A stretch of DNA of 40,439 nt. Source: Caldithrix sp. (lineage in GTDB: Bacteria; Calditrichota; Calditrichia; Calditrichales; Calditrichaceae). This document shows, piece by piece, positions 1 to 8,547 of the stretch. The position numbers and the translations under genes are program-made. The stretch covers positions 1 to 40,439 of the forward strand of contig WJIP01000034.1 in the NCBI GenBank assembly GCA_014730185.1, in the 5' to 3' direction. Below the pieces are notes generated by a model that was not told the origin of the DNA, ran no database searches, and was given only the letters and a program-made list of their open reading frames with translations. The number at the start of each line of letters is the position of its first letter. The stretch's first letter is position 1.

Positions 1-50
1 ATGGCAAACATCATAAAAAATACCATTAAAAGAGCTAATAACTTCTTCAT
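1..50 (-). CDS. 5' end of an exported protein (partial)
   Basis: Only the first 16 complete codons lie in the window; the gene runs off the left edge. The minus-strand ATG at 50-48 opens MKKLLALLMVFFMMFA, a typical Sec signal-peptide start with two lysines followed by a hydrophobic run. A strong ribosome binding site AAGGAG (about positions 63-58) sits at good spacing upstream. It lies 62 bases downstream of the stop of the 11-haem cytochrome on the same strand, so it is probably in the same operon. The mature protein cannot be identified. Confidence 0.6.
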   Translation of the reverse strand, partial: MKKLLALLMVFFMMFA

Positions 51-112
51 ACGAATCTCTCCTTAAAAATTAATTAATACATGTTGAATTCAATTATTTT
101 CGTTAATTTCTA

Positions 113-1516
113 TTATTCCCAACCATCCGGTAAATGACCATCTACAACAACCGATTCATTAGCTTTCTTCTCATCTTCATCCACATCATCGGCAAACAGA
201 TAATATTTTAAGTTTTCCCGATTTCCGAAACCTTCTTTGGTATGACAACTTTCCCAGCATTGTACACCACCGCTGGTATCGGTGCGGGCCGTATATTTAC
301 GGATGGAATGTGGTGTGGTATATTTCCATGTGGGATAATCATCATAAGCCGGCAAATCTGCTGAAGCCGGCCCCCAGTTTTCGTAGCTATCGCGGTCTAT
401 AGGAATACGCCGCAAGGTCGCAAACTTATGACGGAATCTACCTGACTCGGTTTTACGCGGATTTAAACCGATTTTAAAATTCTCCGTAACGGTGTAATTC
501 GGATCGGTTTGCCACTGACCTTCCACATGGCAGGATGTACAGTTATTGTAAGGTTGAGAATGGCACACATAACAGGACATATCATCAAAATGGGTTGAAT
601 GATAAGTGTTCGCCGTAGACAAATCTTCGGTATGACAGCCATCCTCACAGGAAGGCAGCAATTCATACTCATAGCGATCTTTGTTTTGCGGTGCCGCACT
701 GTGCATTTCAGTTTGATCATGGCAGTTCATGCAGGTAAAGCCCATTTCGGCATGCACATCTTCCGGACGCGGCGGGAAGATATCATAATCACCTTCAAAG
801 TCATGCCCCACACGGGTACCGTGACAAGCGGTACAATTATTTTCCTGATCCGGGGTTTTAAAAAAACGATGGTATTTAAACTTAGGAAAACCGCCGCCGG
901 CACTGTTGGGTACGGCAATATGGCAATCACCGCAAGTAGCATGACAATCAGTACACTCCGAGGCAAAACCGTCTTTGGTACTTTGTGGGCACTGCTCAAA
1001 CTCATCCACACCGGAGCGTAACGCCAACCATTTTTTATAGCCCCATTGCTGCAGATGGAGGCTGTTCTTAAAAGACCCGGCTATGGATTCGTGACAATCA
1101 CTTTCACCGCAGGTGTTTTTACCATTATTGAGAATCTCGGAGGGATCCAAAACCAACCCCTCGTGCGCCACTTCCATATTATTGGGCGCCTTATTGTTAC
1201 CCTCATGGCAATCCACGCAAGATAAATACTTAAGATGTTCATCCAAATCTTCTATGGTTTGACTACCAGCCAGACGGATATAAACTTTTTCCCAGGGCTC
1301 CAACTGAGCCACCTCACCGCCTCAGCCAACGGCGCCGCCGCCCTCGCCTCCTTCTTCCTCTTTAGCCAAGGCTTTCAGCCGATCCTCGTTCGTATGGCAA
1401 TAAATACAGCCATCATCCCCTTCATAGGCATTGGTAACCGTCTCTTCTTCTTCAAGAAACTGAGTACAGCTCATAACCAATGCAAAGATGAACAGTATTG
1501 AAAATATTTTCTTCAT
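113..1516 (-). pseudogene. 11-haem c-type cytochrome lipoprotein interrupted by an in-frame TGA
   Basis: One reading frame runs from the ATG at 1516 to the TAA at 113, broken only by a TGA at 1324-1322. The upstream part encodes a lipoprotein signal peptide ending in a lipobox (ALVMSC) and one haem motif, CIYCH. The downstream part (about 399 residues from a GTG at 1312) carries ten more haem motifs. Seven are CXXCH; three are unusual: CGESDCH (CX4CH), CEDGCH and CWESCH (CX3CH). Without the first part the cytochrome would have no export signal, so the two parts must be read together to work. A single GGA-to-TGA change in the Gly-rich linker, a sequencing error, or recoding could explain it. 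It diverges from the quinol-oxidising operon at 2370 and probably carries periplasmic or surface electrons. The family beyond multihaem cytochrome c is not recognised. Confidence 0.8.
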
Positions 1517-1562
1517 AGATCAACCACCATATATTGAATTGTGAAAAATTTATTATAAGGAT

Positions 1563-1578
1563 TACAAATGTTATGCCA
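1563..1578 (-). promoter_or_regulatory. sigma-54-like promoter of the 11-haem cytochrome
   Basis: On the minus strand the sequence reads TGGCAT-N5-TTGTA. The consensus is TGGCAY-N5-TTGCW, so only the C of the -12 GC differs. Transcription would start near 1551, giving a leader of about 35 bases before the ATG at 1516. Two perfect inverted repeats lie 76 and 147 bases upstream, where enhancer-binding proteins usually bind. Confidence 0.5.
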
Positions 1579-1653
1579 ACATAAAAATGGGCTGATATTG
1601 GCTTTTAGATACCTATTTGCATGCTTAAAATAAGGGCCGGCCGAGTCAGGTTT

Positions 1654-1670
1654 TGAAACATTATGTTTCA
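1654..1670. promoter_or_regulatory. operator-like inverted repeat TGAAACA-N3-TGTTTCA, copy 1
   Basis: TGAAACATTATGTTTCA is a perfect dyad. A second copy with the same seven-base arms and three-base spacer lies at 1725-1741, 71 bases away centre to centre. Both are upstream of the leftward sigma-54-like element, a layout typical of enhancer sites for an NtrC-family activator. The binding protein is unknown. Confidence 0.5.
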
Positions 1671-1724
1671 TATTCTACATTTTCTGCGGTTAAGTCATTT
1701 ATTTTCTTGTAATAAGATTTTTTT

Positions 1725-1741
1725 TGAAACATTGTGTTTCA
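1725..1741. promoter_or_regulatory. operator-like inverted repeat TGAAACA-N3-TGTTTCA, copy 2
   Basis: TGAAACATTGTGTTTCA repeats the arms of the site at 1654-1670 exactly and differs only in the spacer. A lone half-site, TGAAACA, follows at 1765-1771. The exact conservation of both arms argues for a real protein-binding site. Confidence 0.5.
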
Positions 1742-2079
1742 CATTGATCCTGCGGAACATTATTTTGAAACAAAATTCTGTACATTTTGATGATTTGTTT
1801 CTTTGGTAATGATTTTCTCAAAATTAACAATGTTTACCTTCACTTTTATATTTGATAAGAAAAGTGCTATTTTTTCTCTTCTACTTTTTTCAGAACCGAT
1901 CCGTATATATATAAAGGTGATGTTGATATGACCTGGTCGATATGCCATTAATAAAATGAAATTTTACAGATTATAAATAAACTTCATGTATAATCCGCTC
2001 ATAACTAACAGACTATTCGTTCCAAATACCAATATTTAGAATACATTAAGTAAAATTAATTAATCCGTTTATTCAATAG

Positions 2080-2099
2080 ATTCTATGATGAAATAGAAT
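2080..2099. promoter_or_regulatory. inverted repeat upstream of the rightward redox operon
   Basis: Arms ATTCTAT and ATAGAAT are perfectly complementary around a six-base spacer. The centre is exactly 100 bases from that of the inverted repeat at 2179-2200, which also has a six-base spacer but different arms. In such AT-rich DNA a chance dyad is possible. Confidence 0.25.
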
Positions 2100-2178
2100 T
2101 ACCTGGTTCATTACTTTTATTTAAATATAATCTGATGGACAGACCCTAAATAATTTCTCTTATAAACCGTAAATGTGT

Positions 2179-2200
2179 AATGAAATGAGCAAATTTCATT
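2179..2200. promoter_or_regulatory. inverted repeat just upstream of the sigma-54-like element at 2232
   Basis: Arms AATGAAAT and ATTTCATT form a perfect 8+6+8 dyad about 30 bases upstream of the -24 element. It could be an operator for an activator or repressor of the 2370 operon. Confidence 0.35.
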
Positions 2201-2231
2201 TCTTTTTGAACTTGAGTTTTCGTTTTACATA

Positions 2232-2247
2232 AGGCATGAATTTTGCA
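2232..2247 (+). promoter_or_regulatory. sigma-54-like promoter of the FeS/NrfD/cytochrome operon
   Basis: AGGCAT-N5-TTGCA keeps the essential GG and GC at the correct ten-base separation; only the first T of the -24 box differs. The predicted start near 2259 gives a leader of about 110 bases before the ATG at 2370. Confidence 0.45.
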
Positions 2248-2369
2248 TATCTTTTTATCTTATATAACGGTAAAAATCAGTATTTTGGTTTTATGAAAGA
2301 GAAAAAGCAATTGGTTAGTTTTCTTTTTTCTTGTGAAAATTTTAATTTATTGAACTGTAGAGGTTAGCT

Positions 2370-3272
2370 ATGGGTAAACAATCCCGTCGTGATTTTCTAA
2401 AAACCAGTGGATTAATTGGTGCCGGACTATCCGGCTTGTCCAGTAAAAAAGCCCATTCCGGTGTCAAAAAAATAATTGCCGACGACCGCATGGGTGTCCT
2501 TGTAGATACTACACTCTGTATCGGCTGCCGGCGTTGTGAATATGCCTGCAAAGGTGCACACGATATTGATCCCGGACGTATTGAACAGTATGATGATCGT
2601 TCTGTCTTCAAAGAAATGCGCCGCCCGCAGTATAATGCTTACACGGTGGTAAATGAATACACCGATCCGGAAAATCCGGATAATCCCTCGAATGTGAAGG
2701 TACAGTGTATGCACTGCGATCATCCCGCCTGCCTGTCGGCCTGTATTGTCGGAGCTTTTTCCAAAGAAGAAAACGGTGCTGTAATCTGGGATGAAGGCAA
2801 ATGTATAGGTTGTCGTTATTGTATGATTGCCTGTCCGTTTCAAATCCCTCAATTTGAATACCATAAGGCCCTGGAGCCGGAAATCCGTAAATGTGATTTA
2901 TGCTGGGAAAGCCGCACCAAAGACGGCGGTGTACCGGCCTGCGTTGAGATATGTCCTATGGAAGCATTGGTTTACGGCAAGCGTTATGAATTGCTGCAAT
3001 TAGCCCATGAGCGCATTGAAAAAAATCCGGAGCGTTATCTGGATCATGTGTACGGGGAGAATGAAGTGGGTGGTACTTCCTGGCTTTATCTGGCAGCTCA
3101 GGATTTTACCAAGCTGGACTTTCCGCAATTAAGCGATGAACCGGCCCCCGGCGCTTCCGAAAAATTACAACATGCAATTTTTTCCTATTTTATCCCTCCC
3201 GCTTCTCTGTTTGCCCTTTTAGGCGGAATTATGTGGATCAATCGAAAACAAAATACGACCGAAGAAGAATAG
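2370..3272 (+). CDS. Tat-exported 4x[4Fe-4S] electron-transfer protein (HybA-like)
   Basis: This 300-residue protein starts with a Tat signal (SRRDFLK at residues 5-11, then a hydrophobic stretch), so it is folded before export. Four cysteine clusters follow: CIGCRRCEYAC (50-60), CMHCDHPACLSAC, CIGCRYCMIACP and CDLCW...CVEICP. This is the four-cluster pattern of HybA/NrfC/PsrB-type subunits. A C-terminal hydrophobic helix (about 268-286) probably anchors it facing the periplasm, as in HybA. GAGG precedes the ATG. The NrfD-like gene starts 10 bases downstream. No Mo/W or Ni-Fe catalytic subunit is nearby, so it probably passes electrons between the membrane quinone module and the 13-haem cytochrome. 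Confidence 0.9.
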   Translation: MGKQSRRDFLKTSGLIGAGLSGLSSKKAHSGVKKIIADDRMGVLVDTTLCIGCRRCEYACKGAHDIDPGRIEQYDDRSVFKEMRRPQYNAYTVVNEYTDPENPDNPSNVKVQCMHCDHPACLSACIVGAFSKEENGAVIWDEGKCIGCRYCMIACPFQIPQFEYHKALEPEIRKCDLCWESRTKDGGVPACVEICPMEALVYGKRYELLQLAHERIEKNPERYLDHVYGENEVGGTSWLYLAAQDFTKLDFPQLSDEPAPGASEKLQHAIFSYFIPPASLFALLGGIMWINRKQNTTEEE

Positions 3273-3282
3273 GAGCCTGCCC

Positions 3283-4527
3283 ATGTCCGAATTATCCGAA
3301 CCAAGACCGGTTAATCATAAATTTTTAACGCCTGGTGTTATCGTATTATTAATTCTGGCCGCCAATGGCCTGATTTGGGTATTCCTTAGATTTATACTCG
3401 GTATCGGTGCCGTTACTAATCTAAACAATGAATTTCCCTGGGGCATCTGGATCGGTATTGATGTGGCCGCCGGAGTCGCTCTCGCCGCCGGAGGCTTCAC
3501 CACATCCGCTCTGGCGCATATTTTTCACCGGGAGCATTTTCATGATATCGTTCGCCCCGCACTTTTAACCGCAATGCTGGGCTATACTTTTGTTGCCCTT
3601 GGTGTATTTATTGACCTAGGCCGCTATTACAGTATCTGGCACATGTTTATTTACTGGAACGGTAACTCCGTGTTGTTCGAAGTTGGTGTCTGTGTTCTAA
3701 CCTATGTTACGGTGTTGTATATAGAATTTATACCAATCGTAACCGAACGTTTTGTGGGCCGTGTAGACTTACCCGGCTTATGGGCTCGTTTTAACCGCGC
3801 GCTGGATAAAGTATTGCGATTCCTGGACCGTAACATCAACCGGGCCATGTTTTTCTTTATTATTGCCGGCGTGGTATTATCCTGCCTGCATCAAAGTTCA
3901 TTGGGAACACTGATGATGATTGCCGGGCAAAAAATTCATCCTTTGTGGCAATCGCCTATATCACCTTTACTGTTTTTGATCTCGGCCATTTCTGTCGGCT
4001 TTCCCATGGTAATTATGGAATCAATTATTTCTCACCGCTCATTTGGTTTGAAGGATGAAATGGATGTGCTTTCCAGTCTGGCCAGATTTATTGGCCCGCT
4101 TTTAGGCGTTTATCTGGCATTTAAAATGGGCGATATGGTTATCCGCGAAACATTTGTCTATTTAACGGAATTCACCCTGGAAAGCGTTCTATGGATTATC
4201 GAAGTATTAATTGGTGTGATTATCCCTTTGCGCATGTTTTTATGGGATAAGGTCCTGCAATCCAAACCATTGATTTTTGCCGCTTCTTTAATGGTTATCT
4301 TTGGCGTATTTCTCAATCGGTTCAATGTGTTCATCGTCGCTTATACACCCTCTTACATGACGACAAAATACTGGCCTTCTATTGGTGAAATTTCCGTTAC
4401 CCTGGGATTCATCGCTATAGAAGTGCTTCTGTATCGTATTTTTGTAATGATTTTTCCGGTCATTGCTCAACCAATGCGGCGCCCGCAAGTAAAAACCAAG
4501 TATGCAATTCGAGGAATTATACGATGA
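3283..4527 (+). CDS. NrfD/HybB/PsrC-like quinone-interacting membrane protein
   Basis: The 414-residue, highly hydrophobic protein has about ten membrane helices and matches the HybB-type branch of the NrfD/PsrC family (HybB is about 390 residues). Family members exchange electrons between menaquinol and a periplasmic iron-sulphur partner without haem. GGAG lies seven bases before the ATG. The last codons overlap the next gene as ATGA, implying translational coupling. With the FeS protein and the 13-haem cytochrome it would form a quinol:cytochrome c oxidoreductase resembling the Hmc, Qrc or alternative complex III plan without a catalytic molybdoprotein. The direction of electron flow cannot be read from sequence. 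Confidence 0.9.
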   Translation: MSELSEPRPVNHKFLTPGVIVLLILAANGLIWVFLRFILGIGAVTNLNNEFPWGIWIGIDVAAGVALAAGGFTTSALAHIFHREHFHDIVRPALLTAMLGYTFVALGVFIDLGRYYSIWHMFIYWNGNSVLFEVGVCVLTYVTVLYIEFIPIVTERFVGRVDLPGLWARFNRALDKVLRFLDRNINRAMFFFIIAGVVLSCLHQSSLGTLMMIAGQKIHPLWQSPISPLLFLISAISVGFPMVIMESIISHRSFGLKDEMDVLSSLARFIGPLLGVYLAFKMGDMVIRETFVYLTEFTLESVLWIIEVLIGVIIPLRMFLWDKVLQSKPLIFAASLMVIFGVFLNRFNVFIVAYTPSYMTTKYWPSIGEISVTLGFIAIEVLLYRIFVMIFPVIAQPMRRPQVKTKYAIRGIIR

Positions 4528-5630
4528 AACCACTTCTGATCATTACATTCATCACTCTTGTTTCGGCATCATTATGGGGACAAACCACTAAACATCATGC
4601 CAGTATGCCCATAAAATGTTCCAAATGCCATACATGCAATAATCCAACCTATCTGGATCCCTGCCTGAAGGTATGCCCCGATTTTAAAAGAGCGGGAGTC
4701 AGCGTTCGGCACACAGCGGATGAAGCGCCTGAAATCATTAAAATTGATACACTGGCCAATGTCTATCAAGCCAGTATATTTACCCATAAACTACATGCGG
4801 AAATGTCGGCCATGTCCGGTGGCTGTTCACTGTGCCATCATCACAATCCGCCGGGACCAATATTGCAATGTAGCGATTGTCATCAGGCAAAAATTTTGCG
4901 TGATGATTTAACCAAACCCGGTCTGAAAGGTGCTTACCACCAACAGTGCTTGAATTGTCACAAAAGCTGGAGTCATGCCAACAACTGTGAAGTTTGCCAT
5001 GCCCGTCAGACCGATGCTGAGCAAACCGCCTCCACAGCCGACAAAGAGGCTTTTAAGGGAAAAGAACATCCGGAAGTCACTGAACCGGAAAAAAAAGTAT
5101 ACCAAACCGGATTTGAATCGCTCCCAGTGGTTACATTTTATCACGACGATCATGCCCATCGTTTTGGGTATGAATGTGTGGATTGCCATAAAAATGAAAG
5201 CTGTCGACGCTGCCATGATACCCTAGCCAAACCCTCCGAATTTAAGGAAGATGTTCATGAACCCTGTATGGCTTGTCACGCAGAGGCCGTTGAGAACAAA
5301 TGTACGGTATGTCATGCTAAAACCGAACAGGGTCGATTTGAACATGCCAATGTGGGATGGCCTTTGGAATCCTACCACCAAACGTTACATTGCCAGAGTT
5401 GCCATGGGGTGGATAAAACGTTTAATAAATTGAATAGTAATTGTAAATCATGCCACAAAGACTGGACGCCGGACAACTTCAATCATACGGTGACCGGCTT
5501 ACGTCTGGATGAAGTGCATGCCTCATTCGATTGTAAATTGTGCCATGAAAACCGTGCTTTTTCCGAAAACGCCAGTTGTTCAAATTGTCACGAAGGCTAT
5601 ACGTATCCGGCTCAAAAGCCGGGAAATTGA
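4524..5630 (+). CDS. 13-haem periplasmic c-type cytochrome
   Basis: The 368-residue protein has a Sec signal peptide (cleavage near SLWGQ) and 13 CXXCH motifs, from CSKCH near the N-terminus to CSNCH near the C-terminus. Histidines outside the motifs are frequent, consistent with bis-His haems of class III-like multihaem cytochromes. Right after the first haem there is a compact cysteine-proline pattern (CHTCNNPT, then PCLKVCPD) that is not itself a haem motif. A charged, haem-free linker (about residues 165-215) splits the protein into two haem-rich halves. Its start overlaps the NrfD-like stop by four bases. It is probably the periplasmic electron acceptor or donor of the FeS/NrfD module. 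Confidence 0.88.
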   Translation: MKPLLIITFITLVSASLWGQTTKHHASMPIKCSKCHTCNNPTYLDPCLKVCPDFKRAGVSVRHTADEAPEIIKIDTLANVYQASIFTHKLHAEMSAMSGGCSLCHHHNPPGPILQCSDCHQAKILRDDLTKPGLKGAYHQQCLNCHKSWSHANNCEVCHARQTDAEQTASTADKEAFKGKEHPEVTEPEKKVYQTGFESLPVVTFYHDDHAHRFGYECVDCHKNESCRRCHDTLAKPSEFKEDVHEPCMACHAEAVENKCTVCHAKTEQGRFEHANVGWPLESYHQTLHCQSCHGVDKTFNKLNSNCKSCHKDWTPDNFNHTVTGLRLDEVHASFDCKLCHENRAFSENASCSNCHEGYTYPAQKPGN

Positions 5631-5764
5631 TCGTTTATCATTATAAGATATGAACTAAAAAAGAGAATCGTCGGAATTTTAGAATAAGGAAAATGGAACA
5701 CCCAGTCCACGGCATCTAAATAAACAAATGCCTCAACTCGGTGTATTCAATTTTAGTTAAGCTT

Positions 5765-7630
5765 ATGTTTAATAAAATCGGTTTGAAGTTAATTATTGCC
5801 GCAGGGACGGCAATCATCATTATTATCGGTATTTATGCTTATGTAAATATCGCCTCCCAGAAAAATATTTTACTGGAGGAAGTTAAACGCCATTCGCAGC
5901 AGTTAAGCGAAACTATAATTAATAGTACCCAGTATTCGATGCTGGCTAATCGACGCCAGGATACGCATAATATCATCACCAGTATTTCACAGGAAAAATG
6001 TATCCGGGATATTCGGGTACTGAACAAAGAAGGACGAATCATCTATTCGTCCGATTCCAGCATAATCGGTCACATGGTCGACCGCAAAGCGGAGGCCTGC
6101 TACACCTGCCACGCAACCAACGAACCTTTGCACCGGCTTGATTTCGAAGATCGTACACGTATCTTTCGCCCGCACGCAGACTCCAACAGGGTTTTCGGTA
6201 CCATTACAGCCATATACAATCAGCCATCTTGCTACCAGGCCAGTTGTCATGCGCACTCATCGGAACAAACCGTTTTGGGAGTCCTTGATCTGACCGTTTG
6301 CTTAGAACCCATCGATGCTACCATACAGGAAGCAAAAATTAAAGTCGCCATTTTTGCCATTATCGCCATATTCGGATTGGCCGGTGTTATCAGCATAGTA
6401 GTGCGTCTACTGATATCCAAACCCATCAATAATCTGGTAAACGCTACCAATGAGGTTGCTGCCGGCAATCTTAATTACCATATCAAAGACCTCAAAAAGG
6501 ATGAGCTGGGCCAACTGGGCAGTTCATTCAATAATATGACCAAGAAATTATCCGAAGCCCGAATGCAATTATTTCAATCGGATAAAATGGCATCCTTAGG
6601 TCGGTTAGCTGCGGGTGTGGCTCATGAGATCAATAACCCGTTAACCGGTATTTTAACCTATTCCAGCTTCCTGCTTAAACGAACAAAAAACTACCCCGAA
6701 TTGGAAGATGATTTACAGGTTATTGTCAGGGAGACCAAGCGCAGCCGGGAAATCGTAAAAGGATTGCTCGATTTCGCCCGTCAGTCTGTTCCCAAAAAGA
6801 AAGAAGTGATCATTAATGACATCATCAATAAGGCCAAAGAAGTGATTGAAAACCAGCTAACCATTAATCAGATCAAATTAGATTTACAGCTTCGGGAAAA
6901 ATTACCACCGGCCAAAGTGGATGCCAATCAGATGCAACAGGTTTTCATTAATATGATAGTTAACGCCATCCATGCCATTAATCATGATCACGGTAAAATT
7001 ACCATCGTCACAGACCTGACCGATTTAGTTCCCCGGGGCATTGCCCAAATCAAACACGCGGTTTGCCCCAAAGGTCATGATTTAATGGATCATTCTCAAA
7101 AAATAGGTGCTTTACCCAGTATTAAATTACATGTTCGCAAAAATAAACAGGAACGCGATATCTACCTGGATGCAGTTTACGGTAAAAATCGCCACCAATA
7201 TGGTATCAAGCCGGAGCGCAAAAGCGATTTTGAAATCTTTTGTCCAAAATGCGATATGTCCTTATTAGAGGATTATAATAATTGCCCGCAATGCGAAGCA
7301 CCCATCTACTCTATAGAAATTCCGGGGAAGGGTATGCTGCGCGGTTGCCTAATGGAGGATTGCAAGTGGCAATACTGGGACGAGATTGAAAAAGAGGGCA
7401 AAAAACCTTTCATCGAAATAAAAATCCGTGACAACGGGACCGGCATCCCCGATGAAAATCTGGATAAAATTTTCGAACCCTTTTTCACCACCAAAGGACA
7501 AAAGGGCACCGGTCTGGGCCTGGCGGTTATTTGGGGTATCCTGGACAATCATGAAGGCAATATCAGTGTATCGAGCACGGTAGGCGAGGGTACGGAATTT
7601 ACGCTGCGTTTACCGGCTGTTTTATCATAG
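5765..7630 (+). CDS. Haem-c-binding sensor histidine kinase with a zinc-ribbon insert
   Basis: I start the 621-residue protein at the ATG at 5765, giving a clean N-terminal membrane helix; a GTG at 5741 is in frame but neither has a clear Shine-Dalgarno. Order: TM helix (about 5-27), periplasmic domain with CYTCH (112-116) and CYQASCH (156-162, CX4CH), second TM helix (about 192-218), HAMP, HisKA (AHEINNP, phospho-His near 287), then HATPase_c. The ATPase domain is interrupted after the N box by about 110 residues containing CPKGH, CPKC, CPQC and CLMEDC, which look like zinc ribbons, before the G boxes ([18 protein letters not shown]). The two haem motifs suggest it senses redox state, NO or another haem ligand outside the membrane. 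The two receiver genes downstream are likely partners. Confidence 0.88.
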   Translation: MFNKIGLKLIIAAGTAIIIIIGIYAYVNIASQKNILLEEVKRHSQQLSETIINSTQYSMLANRRQDTHNIITSISQEKCIRDIRVLNKEGRIIYSSDSSIIGHMVDRKAEACYTCHATNEPLHRLDFEDRTRIFRPHADSNRVFGTITAIYNQPSCYQASCHAHSSEQTVLGVLDLTVCLEPIDATIQEAKIKVAIFAIIAIFGLAGVISIVVRLLISKPINNLVNATNEVAAGNLNYHIKDLKKDELGQLGSSFNNMTKKLSEARMQLFQSDKMASLGRLAAGVAHEINNPLTGILTYSSFLLKRTKNYPELEDDLQVIVRETKRSREIVKGLLDFARQSVPKKKEVIINDIINKAKEVIENQLTINQIKLDLQLREKLPPAKVDANQMQQVFINMIVNAIHAINHDHGKITIVTDLTDLVPRGIAQIKHAVCPKGHDLMDHSQKIGALPSIKLHVRKNKQERDIYLDAVYGKNRHQYGIKPERKSDFEIFCPKCDMSLLEDYNNCPQCEAPIYSIEIPGKGMLRGCLMEDCKWQYWDEIEKEGKKPFIEIKIRDNGTGIPDENLDKIFEPFFTTKGQKGTGLGLAVIWGILDNHEGNISVSSTVGEGTEFTLRLPAVLS

Positions 7631-7694
7631 AAGTGGGTTAGCGTCTTGTATTCGTTCATTTTTCAATTAAATTAAACGAACAAACAGCAATCGA

Positions 7695-8495
7695 ATGATT
7701 GATTGGAAAAAACATGCAAAAGCTTATGATATATTAGCCGTCGACGATGAACAGGTCATTATTGATTCGGTCAAAAAACTAAGCGCATTCGAAGACTGGA
7801 AAGTGGATACAGCAAAGCAGGCGGAGGATGCTCTGGATAAAGTACGGTCAAATACCTACAGACTTATCATTTGCGATATTATGATGCCGGAAATTGACGG
7901 CTTTCAGTTTTTAGACGAACTGAAAAAACATCATCATGCCATTCCTGTTATCATGACCACCGGATATTCTACGGTTGAAAATGCTGTCAAGTCTTTAACC
8001 AAAGGAGCCATCGATTTTTTACCGAAACCCTTTACCGTTGATGAATTAATAAGCACTGTAATTCGTGGTTTAAAATTTGGTCAACTCGAATTCGGGCATG
8101 CCGGTCACTCCTCTACCGAAATCGTTGTTCCTTGTCCATCAGGACATTATCACCTGGGCTATTCCAGTTGGTCTAAACTGGATGACGACGGTTCGGTACG
8201 TATTGGCTGCACGGACCTTTTTTTGAAAACTCTTGATTCTATAGATCATGTGCATTTATGGGATCTGGAAAGTGATATTATCCAGGGGAATACCTGCGCC
8301 CATATAGACAGCGAGGATGAAATCAGTCATAATTTATTGGCGCCGGTAACCGGTCGCATTATTGAACGCAATGAAAATTTAATCGATAATATCGAGCTGA
8401 TTGAAAAAGATCCGTATTTTGAAGGATGGCTATATCGGGTGATTCCTTCGAATCTGGATTATGAATATAAATATTTATCACCCTGTAACGATTAA
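7695..8495 (+). CDS. Response regulator with a GcvH-like C-terminal domain
   Basis: This 266-residue cytoplasmic protein has an intact receiver (DD at 17-18, phospho-acceptor D61 in ICDIMMPEIDG, K111). It is followed by a domain like glycine-cleavage H protein (about 135-255), recognised by GHYHLGYSSW, the beta-strand VRIGCTDLFLKTL, LLAPVTGRIIERNENL and DPYFEGWLYRV. In true GcvH the lipoylated lysine lies seven residues before the APVSG block; here that position is glutamate, so it cannot be lipoylated there. No DNA-binding or enzymatic output is visible, so the GcvH fold is probably a protein-interaction output. It lies 65 bases after the haem kinase and is the likely phosphorylation target. 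Confidence 0.85.
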   Translation: MIDWKKHAKAYDILAVDDEQVIIDSVKKLSAFEDWKVDTAKQAEDALDKVRSNTYRLIICDIMMPEIDGFQFLDELKKHHHAIPVIMTTGYSTVENAVKSLTKGAIDFLPKPFTVDELISTVIRGLKFGQLEFGHAGHSSTEIVVPCPSGHYHLGYSSWSKLDDDGSVRIGCTDLFLKTLDSIDHVHLWDLESDIIQGNTCAHIDSEDEISHNLLAPVTGRIIERNENLIDNIELIEKDPYFEGWLYRVIPSNLDYEYKYLSPCND

Positions 8496-8547
8496 GTCAT
8501 TGAAATAATCCATTTAAAATAAAAGGCCGAAATATAAGGAGATTGAA

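Larger units (their letters stand above)
1517..2369. other. AT-rich divergent intergenic region
   Basis: This 850-base non-coding stretch separates the leftward 11-haem cytochrome from the rightward iron-sulphur/NrfD operon. It contains one sigma-54-like promoter for each direction and at least four inverted repeats, listed separately. A short open frame at 1948-1760 on the minus strand has no plausible start signals or recognisable sequence and is not called. Confidence 0.7.

Noticed and set aside
1760-1948. Minus-strand 62-codon frame in the divergent region
   Set aside because: No Shine-Dalgarno, low-complexity AT-driven composition, no recognisable pattern, and it sits in a region with operator-like dyads.
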